This document shows, piece by piece, positions 1 through 11,200 of a DNA stretch of 64,000 bases; position 1 is the first letter of the stretch; each line of letters starts with the position of its first letter. The notes below the pieces were generated by a model that was not told the DNA's origin, ran no database searches, and saw only the letters and a program-made list of their open reading frames with translations. Where the stretch lies: NCBI GenBank assembly GCA_951813015.1, contig CATOTG010000006.1:744001-808000 (forward strand). The letters run 5' to 3'. Source of the DNA: an uncultured Thermoanaerobaculia bacterium. Its GTDB lineage: Bacteria > Acidobacteriota > Thermoanaerobaculia > Multivoradales > Multivoraceae. The position numbers and the translations under genes are program-made.

Positions 1-168
1 CCTGTGTCATTGCAAGCCCGTCCGGCTCGCATCTGTCTGAACCTGTCTGAACCGCTACTGATAGCCGCGTCTTCGAGGCCGGTCGCTGGCTGTCGCTGAC
101 GGCCCGTTCGCCGTTCCGGCAGCCGGGCGCGCGTTCTACGGACCGTTCCGCTCACCTATAGTTGAGGA

Positions 169-3100
169 ATGCTGCGGCTTGAGTACCGCTCCCGCCTGTT
201 GCTGGCCGTTGCGACGGGCGGTTTCGTCTGCGCGCCCCTGTGGACCCAGCCGGTCGCCGACCCGCCGTTGGCCGTCACCGGTGCACTCGTCGACCAAAGC
301 GGCTTGCCCGTTGCCGGATTCGCAGTGGTTCTTCGCCCCTGTCCGAGCGAGCACCAAATCGACCTCGACTTGCTCGGCTTCTCGAACGCGTTGCCCGAAG
401 CCGTCGACCGGACCCGCTCCGGCCCGGACGGCCGCTTCTCACTGACTGCGCCCTTGCCAGGTCCCTACCGTCTGGAGGTCCGCCCTCTAGCACCCCCCGA
501 CCAGCCGAACGTCGAGCTTCCCTTCCTCTACCGGGACTTCGCCCCGCTGGCTGAAGATCGATCCTTGGAACCTTTCAAGCTGTTGCGGCGTCACCCTGTG
601 ACGATCCGGGTGCTGGACGCCGCCGAGCGGCCGGTTCAGGGAGCGAGAGTTGTCGTCAGTTCCTGGGCGGGCCGCCGGGAGGGCTGCTTCGCCGGGAGCT
701 CGGCCGACGAGCGGCTAAGCACCGGCCTTGGCTTCCATCGTACGGCCTCCACTACGAACGGCGAGGGTGCGGCCCGTTTTCTGATGCCGACGTTGTCGGC
801 CAAGGTGGTCGTTAGCATGCCCGGGTTCGCCGTGGCTCGTGTCACCACGGAAGCACGCGAAACAGCGGTGCGGCTCGAGCGCTCGACCGGGTTCCGATAC
901 CGGGTCGCCGGCCCGGACGGTGAACCCGCGCCTCGGGTAGTCATCCGCACGGCCGACGACTTCCAGGCGCCTCTCGCGGTGACGGATGAATCGGGAACGG
1001 CGACGGTCGGCCGTCTCGCTGACGGCGCCACTGGCTACGAGTTCGAACGTGGGGACCAGGCGTTGGCCCGGGTCGCACCCCCGCCGCAGAGGGCGGCAGA
1101 CCCGATCAGCGTAGCGCCGGTCGTGGACGTGCAACTCGAGGCGCCATTCCGGATCCTGGGTCGCGCCTTGGAGGCCTCGACGGGGCTTCCGCTTGAGAAC
1201 GCGGCTGTCTGGTCCCGGGAGACCCCCGGGCACAACGCGATCAGCGGGCCGCGCGGCGGCTTCAAACTGACGACCCGTCCGCGGCGGGGTGCGCTCGCGT
1301 TCCGGACGATTGCGCCCGGCTACCTCCCCGCCAAGGTTGACGCCGAGAGCCCAAGGCGCAGTACCGCGTCGGAAGTTGTGGTTGCCCTTACTCCCGCGGC
1401 TACCTTGGTTGGCCAAGTCACGGATGCCTACGAGCGGCCCGTCGCCGACGCCGAGATACGCGCCGAGCCGCACCCTGGTTGCGGGCCGGCCCGACGGCCC
1501 CCGCCAAGGATCCAACTGACTATGTCGAATAGCGACGGTTTCTTCCGAATTCGACGCATCCCCACAGGGGACAGCCTACCGATTGATGGTGCACGCCTCT
1601 GGTTTTCCGGTCAAGTTCATGGAGGTTCCGCCGGTTGAACCCGGCCCTGAAGCCCGACTGCTCCGAATCACGCTGACCGCCGGCAGCGGCGCCTGGGGCA
1701 GGGTGATCGATACCGAAGGCAATCCCGTGCCGAACGCCGAAGTGACGCTCCATTGGCCGGAGAGCGCGCCACGGCGTTTCGGGTGCCGGCACCCCGGCCC
1801 GGCGGACCCTGCGACGACCGACGAGCAAGGCCAGTTCCGTTTTCCGCCCCTCAGCGCGGGTACCTACCGGGTGGTCGTGGCGCACGCCGACTACGTCTGG
1901 ACCGGAGACTCGACCGCCGAAGTGCAAGGAGAAGTAGAGAGCTACGTTGGCAACTTCACTCTCTTCGCCGGCGCGAAGCTGCATGGTCGGGTCATTGATT
2001 CCCGCAGCGACCCCGTGGCGAGCGCGACGATTACCGCGCTTGGCTCGGGTGCCGAAGCGCCGGAACGAACGGCGATTTCGGACACCGGGGGCCGGTTTCA
2101 ACTCAGCGGACTTGCGCACGATCTCGTCCAACTGCGGGTTCGGGCGGACGGTCATCCGCCGGTGGCGGTGTTCGCGGTGCGCCCAGGCGCCGACGAGCCC
2201 CTCGTGGTCGAGTTGTCAGCCGGCGCACTGCTGACCGGCCGCGTGACCGACGACGCAGGCGCGCCGGTTGCCGCCGCTTCCGTCTGGCTGCTGCCCGACT
2301 CCGAGAACCGGGGTCAGACCTTCGCATGGAACCCGCGTGACTACGCCACGCAAACCAACGGCGAAGGGCGATTTCGTTTCGAAAACGTCGCGCCAGGACG
2401 ATGGTCCCTCGGTGCGAGCAACGCGCAATCGCGGGCTTCCGCGGACGGCATCGAGCTACAGGCGGGATGGGAGCGAGACGTCGACCTGCGACTGCGCGAG
2501 CCGTCCGTCTTGTCCATCACGGTCACGGACGATTCGAAACGACCGGTGGCCGGCGCCTCGGTACGCGTGGCGTTCGCCGACCGACCGCTGGCCACGGTAC
2601 TCGGCAGCACGGACGCAAGTGGTCGAGCGCGCATCGCGGTCGACGTCGGCGCCGCTTCCGTCCAGGTCACGCACCGGCTGTATCGGGAAGAGTCGACAAG
2701 TGTCGAACTCACCCCTGGCGTCAACGATTCTGCCATCCGGCTGTTCGCCGGCGGGACCATACGAGGTTACGTGCGGTCGGCGGACCAGGTTCCGCTGAGT
2801 CAGGCGACCGTGGTAGTTCACACGGATACGTCCCTGGAGCTGCCGGCCTTTGCCCGGCGTTCCCTGGGCCTCGCGGTTGAGACGGGCACAGACCGCAACG
2901 GCTGGTTTGAGATCACTGGTCTGGAGCCCGGCCGCTACGTCGTTGGCGCCAGGGCGGCGGGATTCGCGGCGAACGCGGTCGACCGGATGATCGAGATCGC
3001 CGGGCAATCGACCGCCGATGTCGACATTGTGCTGACGCCCGGCAGCTTGATCACCGGCGTGGTGACGGGCCTGGAATCCTCTCGTCTGGCCGACGTAGAG

Positions 3101-3865
3101 ATCAGCGCGGTGCGGTTCGCCGAGCGGGAGACGACGTCGCCCGATCACGCCGGGGCCTTCGCGTTTTCGAATCTGGCACCTGGCGAATGGACGGTCACGG
3201 CGGCAAGTGGAGATCGCGCAGGCCCGCGTACGGTGAAGCGCGCCGTGACGATTCGCAGCGGCTCCGAGGATGCCTTCGTCGAACTCCCGTTCAAACGCGG
3301 CCTCCGGTTCAGTGGGCAAGTCCTTGCGTCCGGGAAACCGCTGGTCGGCGGACTCCTGAGCGCCGTTCGGACTGGGAGCGAGGAGGTCCGAGCGACTCGG
3401 ACCGACCACCGAGGGCGGTTCGAGATGAGGGGTCTCCCCGTCGGCGGCTACGAGTTGACGATTCGCCGGACGACCGGCACCGTCGAACGGCGGTTCATTG
3501 ACCTCTCGGTCGACCTGCAGGGCCTGATAGTCGATCTTGAGCCTCCTGCCACCATAGCGGGCGTCGTCATTGACGCGGTGACCGGCCAGCCGATCGTGAA
3601 CGCGAGTCTGACTGCCGGCGACCCGGCCGCGCTCGCGGGTCCGGCGGCGCACGAGAGCACGTTCCTGCCGGCCATCGCGGGCTACACCTTCAGCACGGCC
3701 GGAGGCGACTTCAAGCTCGAAATCGGTCCGAACGCATCTCAACTGCTAGTCGCCCGGCAGGGCTACGCCAACGCCGTGTTACCGCTTAGTATCCTCCCTG
3801 GCCAGCGCCTGAGAGGCCTCGTCGTGGAGTTGCAACCGAGGCCGTCGGAAACGCCAAGCCAGTAG
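169..3865 (+). CDS. Secreted protein of repeated carboxypeptidase-regulatory-like domains, interrupted by one frameshift
   Basis: The product starts with a hydrophobic signal-like segment (LLLAVATGGFVCAP, about residues 10-23). After it come many beta-sandwich modules with the pattern G-x-V-x-D-x2-G-x-P-V-x-x-A-x-V followed by T-D-x-x-G-x-F-x-F, typical of CarboxypepD_reg/Cna-B-like repeats. No peptidase catalytic domain is visible, so a surface or adhesive scaffold is more likely than an enzyme. The reading frame breaks at a GGGG run (1567-1570). Removing one G joins the first frame (ending 1638) to the second (open to 3865) without losing domain register, giving about 1,231 residues. It is probably one gene with a sequencing indel, though a true split cannot be excluded. 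The start at 169 is the first ATG and directly precedes the signal segment. No operon partner is seen. Confidence 0.75.
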
Positions 3866-3890
3866 CCCGCCGCCCCTCCGCGTCGCGTCT

Positions 3891-4070
3891 AGCCGCCCGT
3901 GGCAGAAGTCGTGCTGCATTCGAGCAACCATGCATTCCGCCCGGCATCGTTGCTCCTTGGTCGCCCTTGATCCCGGGATTGCGGGCGGCCCGATATGCTC
4001 CCTCGTCGCGCCTTGCGGGGCGGGCGCCTGGCCACTCTCGGTGCGACACGGAGTTCTGCCACAGAACAGA
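3891..4070. repeat. R1 element, copy 1 (MITE-like, degenerate right end)
   Basis: This fills most of the 328-base gap between the secreted repeat protein and the carboxyltransferase gene. The left end reads AGCCGCCCGTGGCAGAAGTC, one base off the perfect terminus of copy 2 at 33989. The right end has GAGTTCTGCCAC in place of GACTTCTGCCAC and then diverges. The interior (CCCGATATGCTC, GGCCACTCTCGGTGCGACAC) is shared with copies at 33989-34218 and 15191-15251. It has no coding capacity. This copy lacks the R2 insert that copy 2 carries. The remaining bases to 4193 show no feature I can support. Confidence 0.75.
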
Positions 4071-4193
4071 CTCTGGAACCCTCCCCAACGAACCGCCGCA
4101 GCATGAAAACCCCCACAACCACCAACCCGGAACACACCTCCTGATCGGCCCGCCGATGAACTCTACGACCCACCCTTGACAACATGGATACTG

Positions 4194-5744
4194 CTAGGGC
4201 ATGTAGGGCGTCGGCCCGGGTCCGAGCTGGGTCTCCAGAACCCCCTGGGCGGTGTCGATGAAATCGCAGACCATCGGTCGGGTCTCGCGGGGATCGATGA
4301 TCTCCTCGATGTTGAACGCTTCGGCGGTGCGAAACGGCGACGCCAGGGCCTCGAGGCGGTCCTCGATCTCCTTCTGCTTGGCCAACGGGTCGTCCGACTC
4401 CCGGATGATGCGCCGGTAGGCGGCGGTCACGCCGCCTGAGATGTGCATCGAGCCCCAGTGCCCGGACGGCCAGGCCACGCGCCGGAACATGCCGCTCGGG
4501 CGGTCGTGGCACTGGCCGGCGACGCCGTAGAGCTGCCGGATGATGATCGTGAGCCACGGCATGCGCGTCCTGAGCGTCGCGCAGAGCATTTTCGCCCCGG
4601 CGCGGACGATCCCCTGGCGCTGCTGCTCGGGGCCGACCATGAATCCGGGCTCGTCGGCGAAGTAGACCATCGGCAGATGGAAGGTGTCGCAGAGCTGCAG
4701 GAAGCGGATCACCTTCGTGCCGGCGGCTACGTTCATCGAGCCGCCGAGGTAGTTCGGGTTGTTGATCATCGTGCCGACCGGATGGCCGCCCACACGGGCG
4801 AGTCCGACGATCCGGGAGCGCCCGTAGTGCGGCGTGATCTCGAAGAACGAGTCGCGGTCGAGAACCGCGTCGAGGATCGCTCTCGGGTCGTAGGCCTTGT
4901 TCTTCTCGCGGGGAATGGCGGAGAGCAGCGACGGCTCGCGGCGCCCCGGGTCGTCGTGCGTGTCGCCGCGCGGCGGCATCTGCCAGACGTTGTCCGGGAG
5001 ATAGCTCAGGAACTGCTTGAGCATCGCGAAGGCCTCTTCCTCGGAATCGGCGAGATTGTCGATCGCGCCGCTGCCGAACACCTGCGTGCGCTCGTCGCCG
5101 AGATCTTCCTTCGTGATGTCGATGCCGAGCGCGGCCTTGACCACGGGAGGCCCGCCCGGGAACACCTGGCTGGTTCCCCTGACCATCACGTTGAAGTGGG
5201 CGAGGCAAGCCTCCACCGCGGGCAGTCCGGCGACTGAACCCAGCACGCCGGCCACGACCGGCACCCGGGACAGCAGGTCCTCGATGCCCGGAGTGGCGGG
5301 GTTGGTCGGGATGTAGGTCCGTCCGATCTTCTCGAAGGTCTTCACGCTGCCGCCGGTGGAGTCGAGGAGCCGCACGTACGGCAGGCGCCAGCCGAGCGCG
5401 AGCTTCTGCGCGTGGCCGCTCTTGTCGCCTATCGACGCGTCGGAGGCTCCGCCGCGCACGGTGAAGTCGCCGCCGTTCAGAACCACCTTGCGGTCAGCCA
5501 GGCGCGCGAGCCCGATGACCCTGTTCGACGGTCGTACGTCCTGGAGTTCGTTGCCCTGATAGGTGGCCACGCCGGCGAGTTCGCCGATCTCCTGGAACGA
5601 GCCCTCGTCGGTCAGCAGCTCGATACGTTCCCGGATCGTCAGCTTGCCGCGACGGTGCTGCTCCGCGATGCCGGCTTCGCCGCCCATCTGTTGGGCGAAC
5701 TCGCGGCGTCGCCTCAGCTCCTCGATCTCTCGTTCCCAGACCAT
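4194..5744 (-). CDS. Acyl-CoA carboxylase, carboxyltransferase subunit (propionyl-CoA carboxylase beta type)
   Basis: The 516 residues match the length of the biotin-dependent carboxyltransferase (PccB/AccD5-like) family. It transfers CO2 from carboxybiotin to an acyl-CoA in the cytoplasm. An N-terminal crotonase-fold half includes GGASDASIGDKSG, and a C-terminal half includes GGSMNVAAGTKVIRF and the late segment HISGGVTAAYRR. The tail (FNIEEIIDPRETRP) is typical of the family. The start ATG is preceded on the minus strand by a strong AGGAGG. No biotin carboxylase or BCCP gene is adjacent, so the substrate (propionyl-, methylcrotonyl- or another acyl-CoA) is not fixed by context. meaB and methylmalonyl-CoA epimerase elsewhere in the window make propionyl-CoA plausible. 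Confidence 0.88.
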   Translation of the reverse strand: MVWEREIEELRRRREFAQQMGGEAGIAEQHRRGKLTIRERIELLTDEGSFQEIGELAGVATYQGNELQDVRPSNRVIGLARLADRKVVLNGGDFTVRGGASDASIGDKSGHAQKLALGWRLPYVRLLDSTGGSVKTFEKIGRTYIPTNPATPGIEDLLSRVPVVAGVLGSVAGLPAVEACLAHFNVMVRGTSQVFPGGPPVVKAALGIDITKEDLGDERTQVFGSGAIDNLADSEEEAFAMLKQFLSYLPDNVWQMPPRGDTHDDPGRREPSLLSAIPREKNKAYDPRAILDAVLDRDSFFEITPHYGRSRIVGLARVGGHPVGTMINNPNYLGGSMNVAAGTKVIRFLQLCDTFHLPMVYFADEPGFMVGPEQQRQGIVRAGAKMLCATLRTRMPWLTIIIRQLYGVAGQCHDRPSGMFRRVAWPSGHWGSMHISGGVTAAYRRIIRESDDPLAKQKEIEDRLEALASPFRTAEAFNIEEIIDPRETRPMVCDFIDTAQGVLETQLGPGPTPYMP

Positions 5745-5808
5745 GGTTCCTCCTCTGGCGCGGCAGAACGTCCGGAAGCCGGCGCTTCGCGCCGGATGCC
5801 GGCCAGAA

Positions 5809-5876
5809 CCCGGGTGGCGCGATCCGCGCCCCCCGTGAACCTGTCCGTGCGCCCGTCATCGGGCAAACGGATGGCA
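5809..5876. repeat. R2 palindromic element, copy 1 (68 bp)
   Basis: Runs from CCCGGGTGGCGCG to ACGGATGGCA and contains the inverted pair TCCGTGCGCCCG / CGGGCAAACGGA around a TCAT centre. Copy 3 at 34048-34115 is the same sequence in the opposite orientation and the same length. It lies between the divergent carboxyltransferase and sulfate-activation genes. Just left of it is a hairpin CCGGCGC-TTC-GCGCCGG (5779-5795), also present in altered form beside copy 2. Confidence 0.75.
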
Positions 5877-5992
5877 GGCCGGCGTACCTGTACCTTGCCG
5901 TGCAGGCTCCCAGGACGCCGATGCTACTGCTAGAGTGCCGGGCCGGCCGGCGCTGCTGGGCCGCACCACGACGACGTCGACGGGAGCAGATA

Positions 5993-7714
5993 ATGACCGA
6001 GCCGCAGGTGGCGCGGCGTAGCGGCTCGCCGCAGCCGTTGATCGCCGCCCCCCAACGCCTGACCGAACTGCGGGAGGGATCGCGCGAGTGGCCCTCGTGG
6101 ACGCTGACGCCCCGCCAGATCTGCGATCTGGAGCTGCTTCTCTGCGGAGGGTTCGCGCCGCTCGACGGGTTCATGAACGAGGCGGCGTTCGACAGCGTGT
6201 GCGAAACGATGCGCCTGCCCACGGGGGCGCTGTGGCCGATACCGATCACGCTGGACGTCACTCCGGCGGCCGCCGACGGGCTGGAAGCGGGGTCGAAGCT
6301 GGTCCTGCGCGATCCCGAAGGGCTGATGCTGGCCGTGCTCACGGTGGATGACGTCCGTGAGCACGACCGGCGCAAGGAAGCGGAGCTTGTGTACGGAACC
6401 CTCGACCAGGCCCACCCCGGCGTGGCCCATCTCTACCAGCGGACGAACACCGTGTCCGTGGGGGGCAGGATCGAGGGAGTCCAACTGCCGAAGCACTACG
6501 ACTTTCCGGGCCTGCGGAAGACGCCGGCGCAGTTGCACCGCCGCTTCGCGCAACTCGGTTGGAAGACGGCGGTGGCATTCCAGACCCGCAACCCGATGCA
6601 CCGGGCGCACTTCGAGCTGACCCTGCGGGCGGCCCGGGAACTGGAGGCGAACCTGCTGATCCACCCGGTCGTCGGCATGACGAAGCCGGGCGATCTGGAT
6701 CACTACACGCGGGTCCGCTGCTACCGCCGGATTCTGGCCCACTACCCGCGCCACACGGCGGAACTCGCGCTCCTGCCGCTCGCCATGCGCATGGCGGGAC
6801 CGCGCGAGGCGCTCTGGCATGCCCTGATCCGCAAGAACTACGGTTGCACCCACCTGATTGTCGGCCGCGACCATGCGGGCCCCGGGGTCGACTCCTCCGG
6901 CCAGCCCTTCTACGGCCCCTACGACGCGCAGGAGCTGATGGTCGAGCACGAGGCCGAACTCGGCGTGAAGATGGTCCCCTTCCGGATGATGGTCTACGTC
7001 GAGGACCGCGACTCCTACGAGCCGGTGGACGCCGTGAAGGAAGGTGAGCGGACCCTGTCGATCTCGGGCAGCGACCTCCGCCGCCGGCTGCGACGCGGTT
7101 TGCCGATCCCGGAGTGGTTCACCTTCCCGGAGGTGGCCCGGGAGCTGCGCCTCAGCCATCCGGCGCGCAGCAACCAGGGGTTCACGGTGTTCTTCACCGG
7201 CCTTTCCGGCGCCGGCAAGTCGACGATCGCGAACGTCCTCCTGGTCAAGTTTCTCGAAGCCGGCGGCCGTCCGGTGACCCTGCTCGACGGCGACATCGTG
7301 CGGACCAACCTGTCGTCGGAACTCGGGTTCTCCCGGGAACACCGCGACATCAACATCCGGCGGATCGGGTTCGTCGCTTCCGAGATCACGAAGAACGGCG
7401 GTGTTGCCATCTGCGCGCCGATTGCTCCCTACGAGAGCGTCCGTCAGGACGTGCGCGAGATGATCGAGGATGTCGGCGGCTACATCCTGGTCCACGTCGC
7501 GACGCCGCTTGAGGTGTGCGAGGAACGCGACATCAAGGGTCTCTACGCCAAGGCGAGGGCCGGGCTGATCGACTCGTTCACCGGCATCTCGGACCCCTAT
7601 GAAGTGCCGGAGAAGCCGGACCTGATGATCGACACGACGGACATCACCGCCGAGGAGGCTGCGCAGCAGGTCATCCTCCACCTCGAGAAGGAGGGGTTTG
7701 TCGGACCGCGCTGA
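5993..7714 (+). CDS. Bifunctional sulfate adenylyltransferase / adenylylsulfate kinase
   Basis: A 573-residue fusion. The N-terminal ATP sulfurylase domain (about 1-385) has QTRNPMHRAH near residue 196 with the catalytic H-x-x-H, and GRDHAG near 290. The C-terminal APS kinase domain (about 395-573) has the P-loop GLSGAGKST near 402. Together they make APS from sulfate and ATP and phosphorylate it to PAPS in the cytoplasm. An upstream in-frame ATG exists at 5900, but ATG 5993 is preceded by GGGAGCAG and begins the conserved part, so I chose it. The gene overlaps the next frame by 17 bases. No sulfate reductase or sulfotransferase is nearby, so use in assimilation or in sulfation is undecided. 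Confidence 0.93.
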   Translation: MTEPQVARRSGSPQPLIAAPQRLTELREGSREWPSWTLTPRQICDLELLLCGGFAPLDGFMNEAAFDSVCETMRLPTGALWPIPITLDVTPAAADGLEAGSKLVLRDPEGLMLAVLTVDDVREHDRRKEAELVYGTLDQAHPGVAHLYQRTNTVSVGGRIEGVQLPKHYDFPGLRKTPAQLHRRFAQLGWKTAVAFQTRNPMHRAHFELTLRAARELEANLLIHPVVGMTKPGDLDHYTRVRCYRRILAHYPRHTAELALLPLAMRMAGPREALWHALIRKNYGCTHLIVGRDHAGPGVDSSGQPFYGPYDAQELMVEHEAELGVKMVPFRMMVYVEDRDSYEPVDAVKEGERTLSISGSDLRRRLRRGLPIPEWFTFPEVARELRLSHPARSNQGFTVFFTGLSGAGKSTIANVLLVKFLEAGGRPVTLLDGDIVRTNLSSELGFSREHRDINIRRIGFVASEITKNGGVAICAPIAPYESVRQDVREMIEDVGGYILVHVATPLEVCEERDIKGLYAKARAGLIDSFTGISDPYEVPEKPDLMIDTTDITAEEAAQQVILHLEKEGFVGPR

Positions 7715-8147
7715 TTCCCCTTCTCGGTGCCTGGCGCTCAGGTGGCGACCGCTATCCGTGGTTGTCGCGGCGGTGGTCGCGTTGTTCCTGCTCCTGCCGG
7801 CGTCCGCCTTCGCCGACACGCTGGACCGCGGCCTGCGGTGGCTTGCGGGTCTGCTCGGGGGCGATGCCCGCCGGGTGGCCGCGGAACTGCCCTGGGACAA
7901 GATCGTCCATGCGGTTCTCTTCGCGGGGCTGGCCTGGGTCTGGTGCCGGCCGCCGGCTCGCGCCGGCCGCATCCGCGGCGTGCTTCTCGCGGCGCTGGGT
8001 GCGGTGGCCTACGGCGGTGCGATCGAGCTCTGCCAGATACTGCTGGGCTACCGGGCGGGAGAGTGGACGGACCTCGTCGCCGATGCGACCGGCGTCGTCG
8101 CCGGCGCGGCGCTCGCGGTGGGAATCAGGCCGCGGCATCGACGGTAG
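7698..8147 (+). CDS. VanZ-like family membrane protein
   Basis: A protein of about 149 residues with an N-terminal membrane segment (VVVAAVVALFLLLPAS) and further hydrophobic stretches. It has the VanZ-like signature: D-K-I-x-H-x3-F near residue 70 and G-x-x-I-E-x-x-Q-x6-R-x3-W-x-D-L near 105. The family is membrane-bound and of unknown biochemical role; VanZ itself confers weak teicoplanin resistance. The start is uncertain: TTG 7698 overlaps the previous gene, while GTG 7759 would begin right at the membrane segment. Overlap suggests co-transcription with the sulfate-activation gene, without an obvious functional link. Confidence 0.75.
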   Translation: MSDRADSPSRCLALRWRPLSVVVAAVVALFLLLPASAFADTLDRGLRWLAGLLGGDARRVAAELPWDKIVHAVLFAGLAWVWCRPPARAGRIRGVLLAALGAVAYGGAIELCQILLGYRAGEWTDLVADATGVVAGAALAVGIRPRHRR

Positions 8148-8223
8148 TCGCAGAGCGGCAACCATTCCTCCCCGCTGCTAGCGTCCCGTTCCGGCAAACC
8201 GACGAGCCACCGGAACCAACGAA

Positions 8224-11200
8224 GTGAACACACCGCCGCCGGATCGCACCTCCCGCGAGCGCGCCCTGCTCGAGGCCCTCGAGCGTCGCATCCTGGTCCT
8301 CGACGGGGCGACGGGCACGGCATTCCAGGCGGCGAACCTGGGCCCGGCCGACTTCGGCGGCGCCGAACTCGATGGCTGCAACGAGATCCTCGTGGCGACC
8401 CGGCCCGATGTCGTGCTCGACGTCCACCGCTCCTACCTCGAAGCCGGCGCCGACATCGTGGAGACGAACACCTTCGGCGGCACGCCTCTCGTGCTCGCCG
8501 AGTACGGCCTGCAGGAGCGCGCTCTCGAGCTGAACCGGCGCGCCGCCGAACTGGCGCGGCAGGCCTGCGCCGAAGCTGGCCCCGAGCGCTTCGTCTGCGG
8601 CTCGATGGGGCCGACGACGAAGGCGATTTCGGTGACCGGCGGCGTCACCTTCGAGCAACTGCGAGACGACTACTTCACCCAGGCGCAGGGTCTGGCCTCC
8701 GGCGGCGCCGACTACCTGCTGCTCGAGACCTGCCAGGACACGCGCAACGTGAAAGCGGGACTGATCGGGATCGGGCGCGCGTTCGAGCAGTTGGGCTGGA
8801 GGTTGCCGGTCGCGGTCTCGGTGACGATCGAGACGACGGGGACGATGCTCGGAGGCCAGGAGATCGAGGCGCTGGCCGCGTCGCTCCTGCACCGGGACCG
8901 CCGCGATCTTCTGTACGTGGGCCTGAACTGCGCCACCGGCCCCGACCAGATGTTCGACCACCTTCGGGCGCTGTCCGAGATCTGCCGCACGCGGGTGGCG
9001 TGCGTCCCGAATGCCGGGCTGCCGGACGAGGACGGCCTCTACACCCAGACTCCCGAAGACTTCCGGGCCGTCTTCTCCCGCTTTCTCGATCACGGCTGGC
9101 TGAACCTGGTCGGCGGCTGCTGCGGCACGACCGCGGCCCACATCGAAACGTTCAGCGACCTCGTCCGCGGCAGCGCCCCGCGACGGCCGCCCGATCACGG
9201 GCGCTGTCTGGTTTCGGGCCTGGACGCGGCGGAACTGACCGAGGACAACCGGCCGCTCCTGGTGGGCGAGCGCACGAACGTGCTCGGCAGCCGCAAGTTC
9301 AAGCGGCTGATCCGCGAGGGCGAATACGAGGCGGCGGCCGAGGTCGGTCGCGCACAGGTCAAGAACGGCGCCCAGGTGGTCGACATCTGCCTCCAGGACC
9401 CGGAGCGCGACGAACTGGACGACATGGAGCGGTTCCTGGAGCGCCTGGTGCGCCGGGTCAAGGCGCCGCTGATGATCGACAGCACGGACCACGAGGTAAT
9501 GGCGCGGGCGTTGACCTGGTGCCAGGGGCGCTCGATCCTCAACTCGATCAACCTGGAGGACGGAACCGAGCGCTTCGAGCAGGTGGTTCCGCTCGCCAGG
9601 GACTTCGGTTGCGCGGTGATCGTCGGTCTGATCGACGAGCAGGGCATGGCGGTGTCGACCGACCGCAAGCTCGAGGTCGCGAAGCGCAGTTACGACCTTC
9701 TGACCTCGCGCTGGGGCCTGGAACCCCAGGACATCTGGTGGGATCCCCTGGTTTTCCCGTGCGGCACGGGCGACGAGGCCTACCTCGGCTCGGCGGCGGC
9801 AACGATCGAAGGGGTGCGCGTGGTGCGCGAGGCGTTTCCGGGCACGCGGACGATCCTGGGTATCTCGAACGTGAGCTTCGGCCTGCCGCTCGCAGGGCGG
9901 GAGGTCTTGAACGCGGTCTTCCTCTACCGGTGCACCCTGGCCGGCCTCGATGCGGCGATCGTCAACACCCAGGGGCTGGCCCGCTACGCCGAGATTCCGC
10001 TCGCGGAGCGGGTACTCGCCGATGCGCTGCTCGATCTGCGGCCCGGGAACGTGGAGGCGGGGCAGCGCGCGGTCGAGGCGTTCACCGCGGCGTTCCGGGA
10101 GCGCAAGGGGCGGAGCGAGCAGGCGCCGCGGGACCTGCTGCCGCTGGCGGAACGGCTTTCCCGGTCGGTGGTCGAGGGCAGCAAGGAGGGTCTCAGGCCC
10201 GACCTGGACGCGGCGCTGGCGGACCCGCGCTGGCCCGACCCGCTCGACATCATCAACGGGCCGCTGATGACCGGGATGGCGGAGGTCGGACGGCTGTTCA
10301 ACGCCAACGAGCTGATCGTGGCCGAGGTGTTGCAGAGCGCCGAGGTGATGAAGGCGGCCGTCGACCGCCTCGAGCCGCATATGGAGCGGATGGAGGGCAT
10401 GACCCGCGGCCGGATCATCCTGGCCACGGTGAAGGGCGACGTCCATGACATCGGCAAGAACCTGGTCGACATCATCCTGACGAACAACGGTTTCGAGGTC
10501 GTGAACCTCGGGATCAAGGTGCCGAGCGAACAGTTGATCCAGGCCGCGCGCCAGCACGAACCCGACGTGATCGGCCTCTCCGGCCTGCTGGTCAAGAGCG
10601 CCCAGCAGATGGTGGCGACCGCCGGGGATTTCGCCGCCGCCGGCATCGATACGGACCTCGTCGTCGGAGGAGCGGCGCTGACCCGGCGGTTCACCCACGG
10701 CCGAATCGCCCCCGAGTACGGCGGCGTCTGCACCTACGCGGGCGACGCGATGAGCGGACTCGACCTGATCGAGCGTCTGTGCGACAAGGGTCGAAGGGGG
10801 GTTCTGCTGAAGGAAGTCGAGTCGCTGCGTGAGCGGGACGCGGCCGCGTTCCGGGCCCGGACCAGGGCCCGGGCGGCGCCGGCGCCCCGGCGGCGCAGTT
10901 CGGCCGTCCGCACGGACGTTCCGGCGCCCCGGCCTCCCCGTCTTGATCGGCGCGCCGAGCGCTTCGACCTCGACGAGGTCTGGCCCCACCTGAACCTGCA
11001 GATGCTCTACGCCAAGCATCTGGGCCTCAAGGGCTCCGTGGAGCGTCTGCGCAAAGCCGGCGACCGGAAGCTGCGCAAGGTCGAGGCTGTGGTCGAGGAA
11101 CTCAAGGACTTCGCTCGCGGCGAGATGGCGGTGCACGGTGTGTGGCGGTTCTTCCCGGCCCGGGCTGCGGGAAACCGTCTCACCCTGCTCGAACCCGGCG

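Noticed and set aside
8148..8223. Cobalamin or SAM riboswitch for metH
   Set aside because: Only 76 bases are available and no B12-box-like conserved string is present.
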